A DNA stretch of 64,000 bases from positions 49,895 to 113,894 of the forward strand of contig NZ_RQJX01000009.1 of NCBI RefSeq assembly GCF_003850045.1, written 5' to 3'. The notes beneath the pieces were generated by a model. The model saw only the letters and a program-made list of their open reading frames with translations. It was not told where the DNA came from and ran no database searches. This stretch comes from Aeromicrobium camelliae. GTDB lineage: Bacteria > Actinomycetota > Actinomycetes > Propionibacteriales > Nocardioidaceae. Positions 34,377 through 45,076 of this stretch are shown here, in pieces (position 1 is the stretch's first letter; every line of letters starts with the position of its first letter). A program made the translations under genes and the position numbers.

Positions 34377-34394
34377 CGTTACCGCTAGGTAACG
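34377..34394 (-). promoter_or_regulatory. Perfect palindromic operator at the ecm start
   Basis: CGTTACC-GCTA-GGTAACG. It is the most symmetric of the five related sites. On the minus strand CGGTAACGT may be the -10. It lies 2 to 9 bp upstream of the annotated starts, so a bound protein would block initiation. Confidence 0.65.
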
Positions 34395-34448
34395 GAACTG
34401 GGCACCCGCCGGACTGTGATGCGGACCACGTCGAGGTGCCGTCACCGC

Positions 34449-35981
34449 TCAGCTGCGCGGAACGAGCAGCTCCTCGCGAATGACATGCTTGGTGAGCTTG
34501 CCCGACGGATTGCGCGGCAATTGTTCGACGCGCACCGCTTCGCGCGGGAGCTTGTACCGGGCGACCTTGTCAGCGAGGTGCGCGCGAAGCTCCTCGATCG
34601 ACACGTCCTCGCCGTCGGCACTGACGTACACGGCGACGACGACCTCGCCCCATTCGGGCTCCGGCCGGCCCACCACCGCGATGTCCGCGATGCGCGGGTG
34701 CCCGCGCAGCGCCTCCTCCACTTCCTGAGAGTGCACGTTCTCACCGCCCACGATGATGATGTCCTTGAGGCGGTCGACGATGAAGAGGTAGCCGTCCTCG
34801 TCGACGCGCGCGACGTCGCCGGTGCGGAACCACGGTCCGACGAAGCTCTCACGGGTGGCGTCCTCGTTGTCGTGGTATCCGCACATGCGGGTGTCGGCCC
34901 TCAACCAGATCTCGCCGGTGCCGCCCGGGCCGACATCCGATCCGTCGATCCCGACCACACGCAGGTCGACCCCCGGGTGCCCGCCGCGACCGACGGACCC
35001 GGCCTTGGTGACCTGCTCGTCCGGGTACAGGGCCGTGCCGACCGGTCCCATCTCGCTCATGCCGTAGACCTGGAAGAACCGGTCCGTGCCGTACGCCTCG
35101 ATGAGCGAGATGGCCACCTCCCGGCCGAGCGGCGCTCCGCCGTAGATCCACTTGTTCACACTGGAGAGGTCGAACGCCGCCAGGTCGAGCTTGCCGGCTT
35201 TAGCGAGCTGGACCGGCATCGTGTAGGCGATCGGGGCTCCGAAGAACGCCGTGACCCGGTGCCGCTGGACGTTCTGGAGCATCTGCACGGGGTGGTACTC
35301 GCGCTGCAGGATCACCGTCGCACCGAGGAACATCATCGTGAGGAACCAGCAGTTGAGCGGCGCTGCGTGCCAGATCGGCATGGCGATGAGGAAACGTTCA
35401 TCACGCGTGAAACCGAGCGTCGACACCATCAAGGGCGAGGCGCTGCTGATCGTCCGATGCGTGTGCACGCACGCCTTCGGCGAACTTGTCGTGCCGGAGG
35501 TGAAGAGGTACTGGGCCGGGGCATCGATGTCGTCGTCCACCGCGCTCTCGATCGGCGTGCACGTCTCGGCGAGTTCGTCGAACGCCTCGAGGCCGTCGAC
35601 CACGGCCTCTGTAGTCATCCAGGTGATGCCCGAAGCTGCGTCCGTGGCGATGGAAGCGAGGTCAGCGGCGACGACACCGACCACCGCTCCACTGTGTTCG
35701 ACGGCGTAACGGACCTCGGGGACGGTGAGCTTGTGATTGACCGGCACCAGCACGCCACCCGCGAACCAGGTTCCGAAGGCAGCGACGACGAAACCGGGGG
35801 TGTTGAAGGCCATGACAGCGACACGGTCTCCCGGCTGCACACCCCGGTCGACGAAGGCGGACGCCGCGCGCCGGGCCCGATCCAGCAGCTCGCCGTAGGT
35901 CAAGGTGACGTCGTCGGCCACCACCGCCACCTTCTCTGGCGTGGTGCGGGCGGCGCGCTCGAGTACCGCTGTCAGGTGCAT
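34449..35981 (-). CDS. AMP-dependent acyl-CoA synthetase/ligase
   Basis: This 510-aa ANL-superfamily enzyme activates a carboxylic acid with ATP and CoA. Motifs are the P-loop TSGTTSSPK (161-169), VYGMSEMGPVG, GEIWLRADTRMCGYHDNEDA, WFRTGDVARVDEDGYLFIVD and the C-terminal catalytic Lys in NPSGKLTKHVI. The ATG at 35981 follows AGCAGGAGGAAG; the longer frame was rejected for that reason. The gene diverges from a TetR regulator with a near-perfect palindrome between them, so it is probably under that repressor. Substrate (medium-chain, aryl or long-chain acid) cannot be told. Confidence 0.92.
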   Translation of the reverse strand: MHLTAVLERAARTTPEKVAVVADDVTLTYGELLDRARRAASAFVDRGVQPGDRVAVMAFNTPGFVVAAFGTWFAGGVLVPVNHKLTVPEVRYAVEHSGAVVGVVAADLASIATDAASGITWMTTEAVVDGLEAFDELAETCTPIESAVDDDIDAPAQYLFTSGTTSSPKACVHTHRTISSASPLMVSTLGFTRDERFLIAMPIWHAAPLNCWFLTMMFLGATVILQREYHPVQMLQNVQRHRVTAFFGAPIAYTMPVQLAKAGKLDLAAFDLSSVNKWIYGGAPLGREVAISLIEAYGTDRFFQVYGMSEMGPVGTALYPDEQVTKAGSVGRGGHPGVDLRVVGIDGSDVGPGGTGEIWLRADTRMCGYHDNEDATRESFVGPWFRTGDVARVDEDGYLFIVDRLKDIIIVGGENVHSQEVEEALRGHPRIADIAVVGRPEPEWGEVVVAVYVSADGEDVSIEELRAHLADKVARYKLPREAVRVEQLPRNPSGKLTKHVIREELLVPRS

Positions 35982-36015
35982 GGTCTTCCTCCTGCTCCGG
36001 GGGTGTGGGTAGTAT

Positions 36016-36029
36016 TGAACCATGTTTCA
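36016..36029. promoter_or_regulatory. Candidate TetR operator in divergent intergenic region
   Basis: TGAACCATGTTTCA is palindromic at 12 of 14 positions, midway between the acyl-CoA synthetase start (35981) and the TetR start (36052). TetR repressors usually bind such sites beside their own genes. Confidence 0.55.
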
Positions 36030-36051
36030 TTCCTTCGTGAGGGTGTGACCC

Positions 36052-36705
36052 GTGCCCTACCGTGAGACGGACGCCACGCGCCGGCGCGCCGAGGAGCGCC
36101 GCGCCGGTCTGCTTCGCGCCGCGCGGGAGCTGGTGGCGCGCCACGGCTTCGCGGGAGCCAAGATCACCGCGATCGCCCAGGAGTGCGGCACGAGCGTGGG
36201 CCTCGTGTACACCTACTTCGACAATCGCGACGAACTCCTGGCGACGGTCTTTCGCGAGTCTGCATCGCACGAGCTGACTGCGGTGCGATCGGCGACGGCG
36301 GCCGCCGATCCCGCAGCCCACGCACGTCTCGACGCGTTCATCCGCACGTTCGCCGGGCGCGCATTGCGCGGACGCCAGCTCGCATGGTCGCTGTTGTTCG
36401 AGCCCGTCTCCCCCATCGTCGAAGCCGAACGCTTAACGTATCGCCGCGCCTACGTCGACCTCGCGGAGAGCATCCTGCGCGACGGCATCGCCGACGGTAC
36501 CTTCGCGCCGCAGAACGTCGGGCTCAGCGGTGCCGCGCTGATCGGAGCGATCAGTGAGTCGCTCGTCGGTCGGCTCAATCCCGTCGGCTACGACGGTCTC
36601 GACGCCCTGGAGGACGCCGTCATCGTCGACGCCATCGTCACCTTCTGTTGCCGCGCCCTCGGCGCATCCACCTCTGTCCCAACCAGCCGTCAGGAGACAC
36701 CATGA
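36052..36705 (+). CDS. TetR-family transcriptional regulator
   Basis: This 217-aa regulator has an N-terminal HTH near residues 30-55 (HGFAGAKITAIAQECGTSVG then LVYTYFDNRDELL) and an all-helical ligand domain. It probably controls itself, the overlapping acyl-CoA dehydrogenase gene and the divergent acyl-CoA synthetase through TGAACCATGTTTCA. The start is GTG at 36052 with a weak GAGGGTG site. The stop overlaps the next gene by 4 bp (ATGA). An acyl-CoA ligand is plausible from the neighbours but not shown. Confidence 0.93.
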   Translation: MPYRETDATRRRAEERRAGLLRAARELVARHGFAGAKITAIAQECGTSVGLVYTYFDNRDELLATVFRESASHELTAVRSATAAADPAAHARLDAFIRTFAGRALRGRQLAWSLLFEPVSPIVEAERLTYRRAYVDLAESILRDGIADGTFAPQNVGLSGAALIGAISESLVGRLNPVGYDGLDALEDAVIVDAIVTFCCRALGASTSVPTSRQETP

Positions 36706-38345
36706 GCACAGCGACCCACGAGGTGACCAACCAAGCTCCCCCGCGTACCGGGATCAACGAGTTCACCAGCAACCCTGCGCTCGTCGAGGCCGTACACCGT
36801 TACGGCGGGGGCTGGGCGCACGACCGACTGTCGGACATCGGCGCCTTGGTCGGGCGGGCGGACTTCCAGCGCGACGCCGAGCTCGCCAACGTCTTCACAC
36901 CGGAGTTCTCCAGCCATGACCGCTGGGGACACCGCGTCGACGAGGTCCGCTTCCACCCCGCGTATCACCGCATCTTCGGCGACGCGATCTCCCACGGAGC
37001 GCACACGTCGTGCTGGTCCGGGTCCCGCGAGGGGGCGCACGTGGCTCGCGCTGCGACGTTCATGGCGTTCGCCCAGATCGAACCCGGGCATGCCTGCCCG
37101 GTCAGCATGACCCACGCCGTCGTGCCGTCGCTGCGGTTGGCCTCGCCCGAGGTGGCTGAGTTCTGGCTTCCCAAAGTCCTTTCGACCTCCTATGACCCGG
37201 AGCTGCGCGACCCCGCGACGAAGGACAGTGCGGTCTTCGGCATGGCGATGACCGAGAAGCAGGGCGGCTCTGACGTGCGCGCCAACACCACGCACGCAGT
37301 TCCGGCAAGCGACGGTACGTGGCGTCTCACCGGGCACAAGTGGTTCTGCTCCGCCCCGCAGTCGGACGCGTTCCTCGTGCTCGCGCAGACGCCCGAAGGA
37401 CTGTCGTGCTTCCTCGTTCCGCGGGTCCTTCCCGGCGGCGAGCGCAACGGCTTCTTCATTCAGCGCCTCAAGAACAAGCTCGGCAACAAGTCCAACGCCT
37501 CGTCGGAGATCGAACTGGTCGACGCATCGGGCTGGCTCGTCGGCGAGCCCGGCCGCGGCGTGCGGACGATCATCGAGATGGTGAACCAGACGCGGCTCGA
37601 CTGCATCCTCGGCTCGGCCGCCGGCATGCGTCAGTCCGTGGCGGAGGCGTCCTGGCACGTGGCACATCGCCAGGCGTTCGGCGCGACCCTCGTCGACCAG
37701 CCGGCGATGACGGCGGTGATCGCCGACCTGCAACTCGAGGCCGAGGCGGCGACATGGACGGCGATTCGCGCCAGCGCGGCCTTCGACGCGGACGACGACG
37801 AGTCGGCCGCGTTCGCCCGGCTCGCCACGGCCGTCGCGAAGTACTGGGTGTGCAAGCGTGGGCCGCACCACGCCTACGAGGCGCTCGAGTGCCTCGGCGG
37901 CAACGGGTACACGGAGGACTTCCCGCTCGCCCGCCGCTACCGCGAACAACCCGTCATGGCGGTCTGGGAGGGCTCAGGCAACGTCATCGCGCTCGACGTG
38001 CTGCGCGCGATGGCCCGCGAGCCGCAGGCGGTCGATGCGTTCGTGCGCGAGGTCGGCCACGCGGCCGGGCATTCGACGACCTTCGATGCGCATCTCAAGC
38101 AATTGCACGCGCTCCTCGGCGAGGCAGCCGCCGACCCGCAGGCCGCTCCTCGGATCGCGCGGCGGGTCATCGAGTCGATGGCGCTCGCGCTTCAGGCGTC
38201 CATCCTCATCCGCGAAGCTCCGGCCGTCGTGGCCGACGCGTTCGTCGCCGCGCGTCTGGGCGAGGACCGCGGCATGGAGTACGGCACCCTCCCGGCGACC
38301 GTCGACGCTGCCGCGCTCGTCGCCCGCACCGGGATCGAACGCTGA
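36702..38345 (+). CDS. aidB: AidB-like acyl-CoA dehydrogenase
   Basis: This 547-aa FAD protein matches the AidB branch: AMTEKQGGSDVRANTTHAVP, HKWFCSAPQSDAFLVLAQTP, RLKNKLGNKSNASSEIELVD, NQTRLDCILGSAAGMRQ and AVWEGSGNVIALDVLRAM. E. coli AidB is an alkylation-response protein with weak isovaleryl-CoA dehydrogenase activity. The role here is open and may be in acyl-CoA metabolism, given coupling to TetR and an acyl-CoA synthetase. The ATG at 36702 follows CAGGAGACACC. I considered methylsuccinyl-CoA dehydrogenase because of the ethylmalonyl-CoA genes and similar length, but the motifs are those of AidB. Confidence 0.88.
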   Translation: MSTATHEVTNQAPPRTGINEFTSNPALVEAVHRYGGGWAHDRLSDIGALVGRADFQRDAELANVFTPEFSSHDRWGHRVDEVRFHPAYHRIFGDAISHGAHTSCWSGSREGAHVARAATFMAFAQIEPGHACPVSMTHAVVPSLRLASPEVAEFWLPKVLSTSYDPELRDPATKDSAVFGMAMTEKQGGSDVRANTTHAVPASDGTWRLTGHKWFCSAPQSDAFLVLAQTPEGLSCFLVPRVLPGGERNGFFIQRLKNKLGNKSNASSEIELVDASGWLVGEPGRGVRTIIEMVNQTRLDCILGSAAGMRQSVAEASWHVAHRQAFGATLVDQPAMTAVIADLQLEAEAATWTAIRASAAFDADDDESAAFARLATAVAKYWVCKRGPHHAYEALECLGGNGYTEDFPLARRYREQPVMAVWEGSGNVIALDVLRAMAREPQAVDAFVREVGHAAGHSTTFDAHLKQLHALLGEAAADPQAAPRIARRVIESMALALQASILIREAPAVVADAFVAARLGEDRGMEYGTLPATVDAAALVARTGIER

Positions 38346-38350
38346 TCGAC

Positions 38351-38439
38351 GCCCGCCGAGTGGTGCGGATGCGCCCGCGAGCGGTGCGAATTCGTCCTCG
38401 CAGCGGCGGTGGCGTGACGAATCTGCACCACTCGCGGGC
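38351..38439. repeat. Clustered inverted and direct repeats (GAGTGGTGCRGATTCGTC-like units)
   Basis: Two 24-nt units (38373-38396 and 38416-38439, inverted) match at 21 of 24 positions, and a third partial unit in the first orientation lies at 38351-38370. The cluster fills the gap between the aidB-like gene and the adenosyltransferase gene. It can form a hairpin and resembles REP-type elements; no coding potential. Confidence 0.6.
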
Positions 38440-38518
38440 CCGGGCGCGGGGAATTCGGGACGGACGCGGGCCGGAGGGGACGGGCCTCGGTGCGGCCGCT
38501 CGCGCCTAGACTCGGGTC

Positions 38519-39103
38519 ATGGTGAATCTGACGCGCATCTACACGCGCACCGGCGACGACGGCACGACGGCGCTGGTCGACATGAGCCGCACGTCCAAGA
38601 ACGACACGCGCCTGGTCGCCTACGCCGACGTGGACGAGGCGAACTGCCACATCGGCGTCGCGCTGTCGCTCGGCGAACTCGACGACGACGTCGTCGCGGT
38701 ACTCACCCACATCCAGAACGACCTCTTCGACGTCGGGGCGGATCTGGGCGCTCCCGTCGTCGAGAACCCGGAGTATCCCCCGCTGCGGGTCGAGCCCGAC
38801 TACATCGACCGGCTCGAGCAGTGGTGCGACAGCTACAACGAGGCCACGCCCAAACTGCGATCGTTCATCCTTCCCGGCGGCACCCGGGCGGCCGCCGAAC
38901 TCCACGTCGCGCGGACCGTCGCCCGTCGTGCCGAGCGCTCGGCGTGGTCCGCGTTGGAGGAACACGGCGACAGCATGAACGTCCTCACCGCGAAGTACCT
39001 CAACCGGCTCAGCGATCTGCTCTTCATCCTCGCCCGCTACGCGAACCGCGAGCACGGCGACGTGCTCTGGGTGCCCGGCGGGGAACGCGGGACCACGAGC
39101 TGA
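38519..39103 (+). CDS. Cob(I)alamin adenosyltransferase, PduO type
   Basis: This 194-aa enzyme transfers the adenosyl group from ATP to cob(I)alamin, making the coenzyme needed by ethylmalonyl-CoA mutase. Family motifs are YTRTGDDGTTALVDMSRTSK at the N-terminus (ATP binding), SFILPGGTRAAAELHVART, VARRAERSAWSA and YLNRLSDLLFILARYAN. It functions as a trimer in the cytosol and can also deliver the cofactor. The gene stands alone, downstream of a repeat cluster, and ends at a perfect terminator. Confidence 0.95.
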   Translation: MVNLTRIYTRTGDDGTTALVDMSRTSKNDTRLVAYADVDEANCHIGVALSLGELDDDVVAVLTHIQNDLFDVGADLGAPVVENPEYPPLRVEPDYIDRLEQWCDSYNEATPKLRSFILPGGTRAAAELHVARTVARRAERSAWSALEEHGDSMNVLTAKYLNRLSDLLFILARYANREHGDVLWVPGGERGTTS

Positions 39104-39107
39104 CACC

Positions 39108-39141
39108 ACGAAGGGGCCGTCCGGTCGGACGGCCCCTTCGT
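39108..39141. terminator. Bidirectional terminator hairpin
   Basis: Perfect 15-nt arms ACGAAGGGGCCGTCC and its complement around a GGTC loop, with further CAC/GTG pairing outside. It lies between convergent ends of the adenosyltransferase gene and the small secreted-peptide gene. Confidence 0.88.
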
Positions 39142-39151
39142 CGTGCGTCTC

Positions 39152-39313
39152 TCAGTACCAGTCGATACGAGTCGGCGTGTACCAGTCGATCGCCGGCTTG
39201 GCCGGCTTGGTGACGGCACTCTTGGCGGTGTCCACTGTGGCAGCGTTCGAGGGGGCCGGGATGCTCAGCACAACCGCGGCGGCCACGAACGTGGAGGCGA
39301 TCATCTTCTTCAC
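39152..39313 (-). CDS. Small secreted peptide with signal sequence
   Basis: This 53-aa frame starts VKKMIASTFVAAAVVLSIPA and has a signal peptide with a likely cleavage after SNA. The mature product would be about 30 residues (ATVDTAKSAVTKPAKPAIDW then YTPTRIDWY), with IDWYTPTRIDWY repeating IDWY at the end. GTG 39313 follows AGGATGAAGAC; ATG 39304 is also possible. It is convergent with the adenosyltransferase gene across a perfect terminator. No family is recognised. The hydrophobic core, cleavage site and terminator support a real gene, but length keeps this tentative. Confidence 0.55.
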   Translation of the reverse strand: MKKMIASTFVAAAVVLSIPAPSNAATVDTAKSAVTKPAKPAIDWYTPTRIDWY

Positions 39314-39368
39314 GTCTTCATCCTGACACAGAAGAACTAGGTCGCGCACGCCTTTTCGGCTATCGCGA

Positions 39369-39815
39369 CTACACGACCTTGTTGACCCCGCGGCCCGGTG
39401 GTGACGATTCGAGCCACGCGAGGAGACCGGTCAACGCGGAGGGACTCAGCGCCAGCTGGCGCACCGGGGTGGGATTCTCGGTGCGCACCACCACGTGTCC
39501 GTCGTGGATCGCGTACCCCTCGGCGCCCTGCGGTTCGCGCCTGCCCTCGATGAGCACGTCGCCTCGAGGGAACCGGTATTTGGGTCGTAGCGACAGGGAG
39601 AACGTGCGGTACCAGCTCACGTCGCCGGCGCCGTAGACCGCGATCCCGAGGATCCAACCACGTGCCGACGCGTCCTCGTTGCGGTTGACGCTCATCTCGA
39701 AGGCGCCGCCGCGGCGGGTGAGCCACCGGCGACGCACGGCGAGCGTGATGAGCAACGCCACGCCGAGGAGGACGAGGAGGGCGAGGGAGTCAACCAGCCA
39801 CAGCCACAGCGGCAT
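39369..39815 (-). CDS. DUF2550 family membrane-anchored protein
   Basis: This 148-aa protein has one N-terminal membrane span (LWLVDSLALLVLLGVALLIT) and a basic, beta-rich soluble domain (WILGIAVYGAGDVSWYRTFS). It matches the DUF2550 protein found directly after atpC in mycobacteria and other actinobacteria. It follows atpC by 20 bp and so is the last gene of the ATP synthase transcription unit. No function is established; its constant position suggests a link to the enzyme or the envelope. Confidence 0.88.
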   Translation of the reverse strand: MPLWLWLVDSLALLVLLGVALLITLAVRRRWLTRRGGAFEMSVNRNEDASARGWILGIAVYGAGDVSWYRTFSLSLRPKYRFPRGDVLIEGRREPQGAEGYAIHDGHVVVRTENPTPVRQLALSPSALTGLLAWLESSPPGRGVNKVV

Positions 39816-39835
39816 GATTCACTCCCTCGCCCAAC

Positions 39836-40212
39836 TCAGGCCGCCTTACCGAGCAGGCGCAGCTTGACTTCGGCGCGATGACGCGCGTCGTCGTCGTCGG
39901 CCGCCTCGGCCTGGGCGAGCTCGTGGCGCACCTCGGCCTCGTCGATCTCCTCGAGCAGCCACGTGTCCTCGCTGAGGATCGACACGTGATCATCCGCCAC
40001 GGAGAGGAACCCGTCCCCCACCGCGGCCTGGACGATCGGGCCCTCGATCGGCTTGATCATGACGACGCCCGGAACCAGCAGCGAGAGCAGCGGCGCGTGG
40101 CCGGCGAGCACGCCGAGGTCGCCCTCGGACGTGCGCGCGATGATCTCCGACGCCTCGCCGGACCAGACCACACGGTCGGCCGCGACGAGCTCGATCTGCA
40201 AGGGCCCCGCCA

Positions 40213-40213
<1 letters not shown>
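39836..40213 (-). CDS. atpC: ATP synthase F1 epsilon subunit
   Basis: This 125-aa protein is the central-stalk regulatory subunit, with N-terminal beta-sandwich (MAGPLQIELVAADRVVWSGE, GDLGVLAGHAPLLSLLVPGV) and C-terminal helical hairpin (EEIDEAEVRHELAQAEAADD). The ATG at 40213 overlaps the atpD stop by 1 bp. The C-terminal helix region is of ordinary bacterial length, so it could act as an inhibitor of ATP hydrolysis. Confidence 0.96.
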
Positions 40214-42599
<2,386 letters not shown>

Positions 42600-42601
42600 G
42601 C

Positions 42602-44242
42602 TCAGCCTCGCTTCTGCTTGACGATCTGCTCCTGCTCGACGTCCTCGTCGCCGAGTGCCTCGAACTCCTCGCGCCCGGCCTTGATCGAGTGACCCTCACT
42701 GGTCTCGAACTGGTCCAGGAACGAGTCGTACGCGGCTTCGAGAGCCTGCTCGCTGTCGTCCTCGAACTTGCCGCTCTCGCGGATCGCGTCCAGGACACCC
42801 GCGTGCGAGCGCTTGACGTAGTCGAGGAACTCCGTCTCGAAACGGTGCACGTCGGTGACAGGCACCGGGTCGAGCTTGCCCGTGGTGGCGGCCCAGATGG
42901 ACACGACCTGCTGCTCCACCGGGAACGGCTGGTACTGGTCCTGCTTGAACAGCTCCATCAGGCGCTGACCGCGGGCCAGCTGCGCCTTCGAGGCGGCGTC
43001 GAGGTCGGACGCGAACATCGCGAAGGCCTCCATCGCCCGGTACTGGGCGAGCTCGACCTTGAGCGAGCCGGTGACGGCCTTCATCGACTTGGTCATCGCC
43101 GCACCGCCCACGCGCGACACCGAGATGCCGACGTCGACGGCCGGACGCTGGTTGGCGTTGAACAAATCCGACTGCAAGAAGATCTGACCGTCGGTGATCG
43201 AGATGACGTTGGTCGGGATGTACGCCGACACGTCGTTGGCCTTGGTCTCGATGATCGGCAGACCGGTCATCGAGCCCGCGCCGAGCTCGTCGCTCAGCTT
43301 GGCGCAACGCTCCAGGAGCCGGCTGTGCAGGTAGAACACGTCGCCGGGGTACGCCTCACGGCCCGGCGGGCGACGCAGCAGCAGCGACACGGCGCGGTAG
43401 GCCTCGGCCTGCTTCGACAGGTCGTCGAAGACGATCAGGACGTGCTTGCCCTGGTACATCCAGTGCTGGCCGATCGCCGAGCCGGTGTACGGGGCGAGGT
43501 ACTTGAAGCCCGCCGAGTCCGACGCGGGGGCCGCGACGATCGTCGTGTACTCCAGCGCGCCCGCGTCCTCGAGCGCGCCGCGCACCGAGGCGATGGTCGA
43601 GCCCTTCTGGCCGATGCCGACGTAGATGCAGCGGACCTGCTTGCTCGGATCGCCGGTCTCCCAGAACTCCTTCTGGTTGATGATCGTGTCGATCGCGATG
43701 GCGGTCTTGCCGGTCTGGCGGTCGCCGATGATCAGCTGACGCTGACCACGACCGATCGGCGTCAGCGAATCGATCGCCTTGATGCCGGTCAGCAGCGGCT
43801 CGTGCACGCTCTTGCGCTGGACGACCGAGGGAGCCTGAAGCTCGAGGGCGCGGCGGCCTTCGGTCTCGATCTCGCCGAGACCGTCGATCGGGTTGCCGAG
43901 CGGGTCGACGACACGGCCGAGGTAGCCCTCGCCCACCGGCACGGAGAGAACCTCACCCGTGCGGCGGACCTGCTGGCCCTCCTCGATACCGGCGAAGTCA
44001 CCCAGGATGACGACACCGATCTCGCGCACGTCGAGGTTCTGGGCGAGACCGAGGGTGCCGTCCTCGAACTCGAGCAGCTCGTTGGCCATGACCGAGGGAA
44101 GACCCTCGACGCGGGCGATGCCGTCACCGGCCTCCGCGACGATGCCGACTTCCTCGGCCTTGTCCGCGGTCGGCGAGTAGTCCGACACGAACTTCTGCAA
44201 CGCGTCGCGGATCTCGTCCGGACGGATCGAGAGTTCCGTCAT
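42602..44242 (-). CDS. atpA: ATP synthase F1 alpha subunit
   Basis: This 546-aa non-catalytic nucleotide-binding subunit has Walker [19 protein letters not shown] and the signature [16 protein letters not shown]. The C-terminal tail is about 30 residues longer than in E. coli ([20 protein letters not shown], then charged residues), as in other actinobacteria, where this extension is known to restrain ATP hydrolysis in mycobacteria. It follows atpH by 33 bp. Confidence 0.98.
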   Translation of the reverse strand: MTELSIRPDEIRDALQKFVSDYSPTADKAEEVGIVAEAGDGIARVEGLPSVMANELLEFEDGTLGLAQNLDVREIGVVILGDFAGIEEGQQVRRTGEVLSVPVGEGYLGRVVDPLGNPIDGLGEIETEGRRALELQAPSVVQRKSVHEPLLTGIKAIDSLTPIGRGQRQLIIGDRQTGKTAIAIDTIINQKEFWETGDPSKQVRCIYVGIGQKGSTIASVRGALEDAGALEYTTIVAAPASDSAGFKYLAPYTGSAIGQHWMYQGKHVLIVFDDLSKQAEAYRAVSLLLRRPPGREAYPGDVFYLHSRLLERCAKLSDELGAGSMTGLPIIETKANDVSAYIPTNVISITDGQIFLQSDLFNANQRPAVDVGISVSRVGGAAMTKSMKAVTGSLKVELAQYRAMEAFAMFASDLDAASKAQLARGQRLMELFKQDQYQPFPVEQQVVSIWAATTGKLDPVPVTDVHRFETEFLDYVKRSHAGVLDAIRESGKFEDDSEQALEAAYDSFLDQFETSEGHSIKAGREEFEALGDEDVEQEQIVKQKRG

Positions 44243-44275
44243 TTTGTGCCTGCCTTCTTGAGGTAGAGATCGGGG

Positions 44276-45076
44276 TTAGCCAGCGAGCGCCCGGCGGGCG
44301 GTCTCGAGGCGGGTGGACATCGTGGCGTCGACGACCTCGTCGCCCACGGTGACGGCGATGCCGCCCACGACGGCAGGATCGACGATCACGTTGAGCTGGA
44401 CGTCGTTGCCGTACTTGCGCTGCAGGGCTGCGGCGAGCCGGTCGCGCTCGGAGGCATCGAGCTCGTACGCGACGCGCACCGTGGCGACCGTGCGACCACG
44501 ACGCGCAGCGACGAGCCGGTCGAAGCGGCGGAGCACCTTCTCAAAGGAGCCCGTGCGGCCCACGGATGCCTGCTGCAGGACGGCGAGCGTCTCGTCGGTC
44601 ACCTTGCCGCCGAAGACCTCCGTGAGCAGCTGCTTCTTCAGCGACGCGGGCGCCGCCTTGTCGCTGACCGCCCGGCGCAGGCCCATGTCGTCGATGACGA
44701 CCTGGCCGGCCTCGAACAGCTCGTTCTCGAACCGCTCTGCGATTCCAGCATTTTCAGCGGCTCGCACATAGGCCACGATACCGGCCTGCTCCAAGCCGTC
44801 GGTGAAGTCGCGGCCAGCGGCCCACCGTCCGGCAACGGCCGCGTCGAGCACCTTCTCGGTGTCAGACGAGACCTTGCCGCCGAAGATCGACCGGACGAGG
44901 GCCTGCTTCGCCTCGGTCGCCGTCGACGGGTCGGTCAGGACCCGGCGCAGCGCCGGTGCCCGATCGATCGCGTCGACCACGGTGAAGAGCTGGGAGCCGA
45001 GATCACGGGCGTCGCCCTGGGCCGCGTCGACCGCGGCCAGGACGGCGTCCAGCGATGTCGCTGACGTTCCGCGCAT
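44276..45076 (-). CDS. atpH: ATP synthase delta subunit
   Basis: This 266-aa peripheral-stalk protein has the OSCP/delta fold and ends with VDPAVVGGIAVTVGDEVVDA, a family hallmark. It is about 90 residues longer than the E. coli subunit, as in Streptomyces, but is not fused to a b' domain as in mycobacteria. It overlaps atpF by 1 bp. Confidence 0.95.
   Translation of the reverse strand: MRGTSATSLDAVLAAVDAAQGDARDLGSQLFTVVDAIDRAPALRRVLTDPSTATEAKQALVRSIFGGKVSSDTEKVLDAAVAGRWAAGRDFTDGLEQAGIVAYVRAAENAGIAERFENELFEAGQVVIDDMGLRRAVSDKAAPASLKKQLLTEVFGGKVTDETLAVLQQASVGRTGSFEKVLRRFDRLVAARRGRTVATVRVAYELDASERDRLAAALQRKYGNDVQLNVIVDPAVVGGIAVTVGDEVVDATMSTRLETARRALAG

Noticed and set aside
36702..38345. Methylsuccinyl-CoA dehydrogenase, the missing pathway enzyme
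   Set aside because: Length is similar, but the motifs are specific to AidB.
38346..38518. Cobalamin riboswitch ahead of the adenosyltransferase gene
   Set aside because: The sequence consists of repeat units without the conserved B12-box; no support seen.
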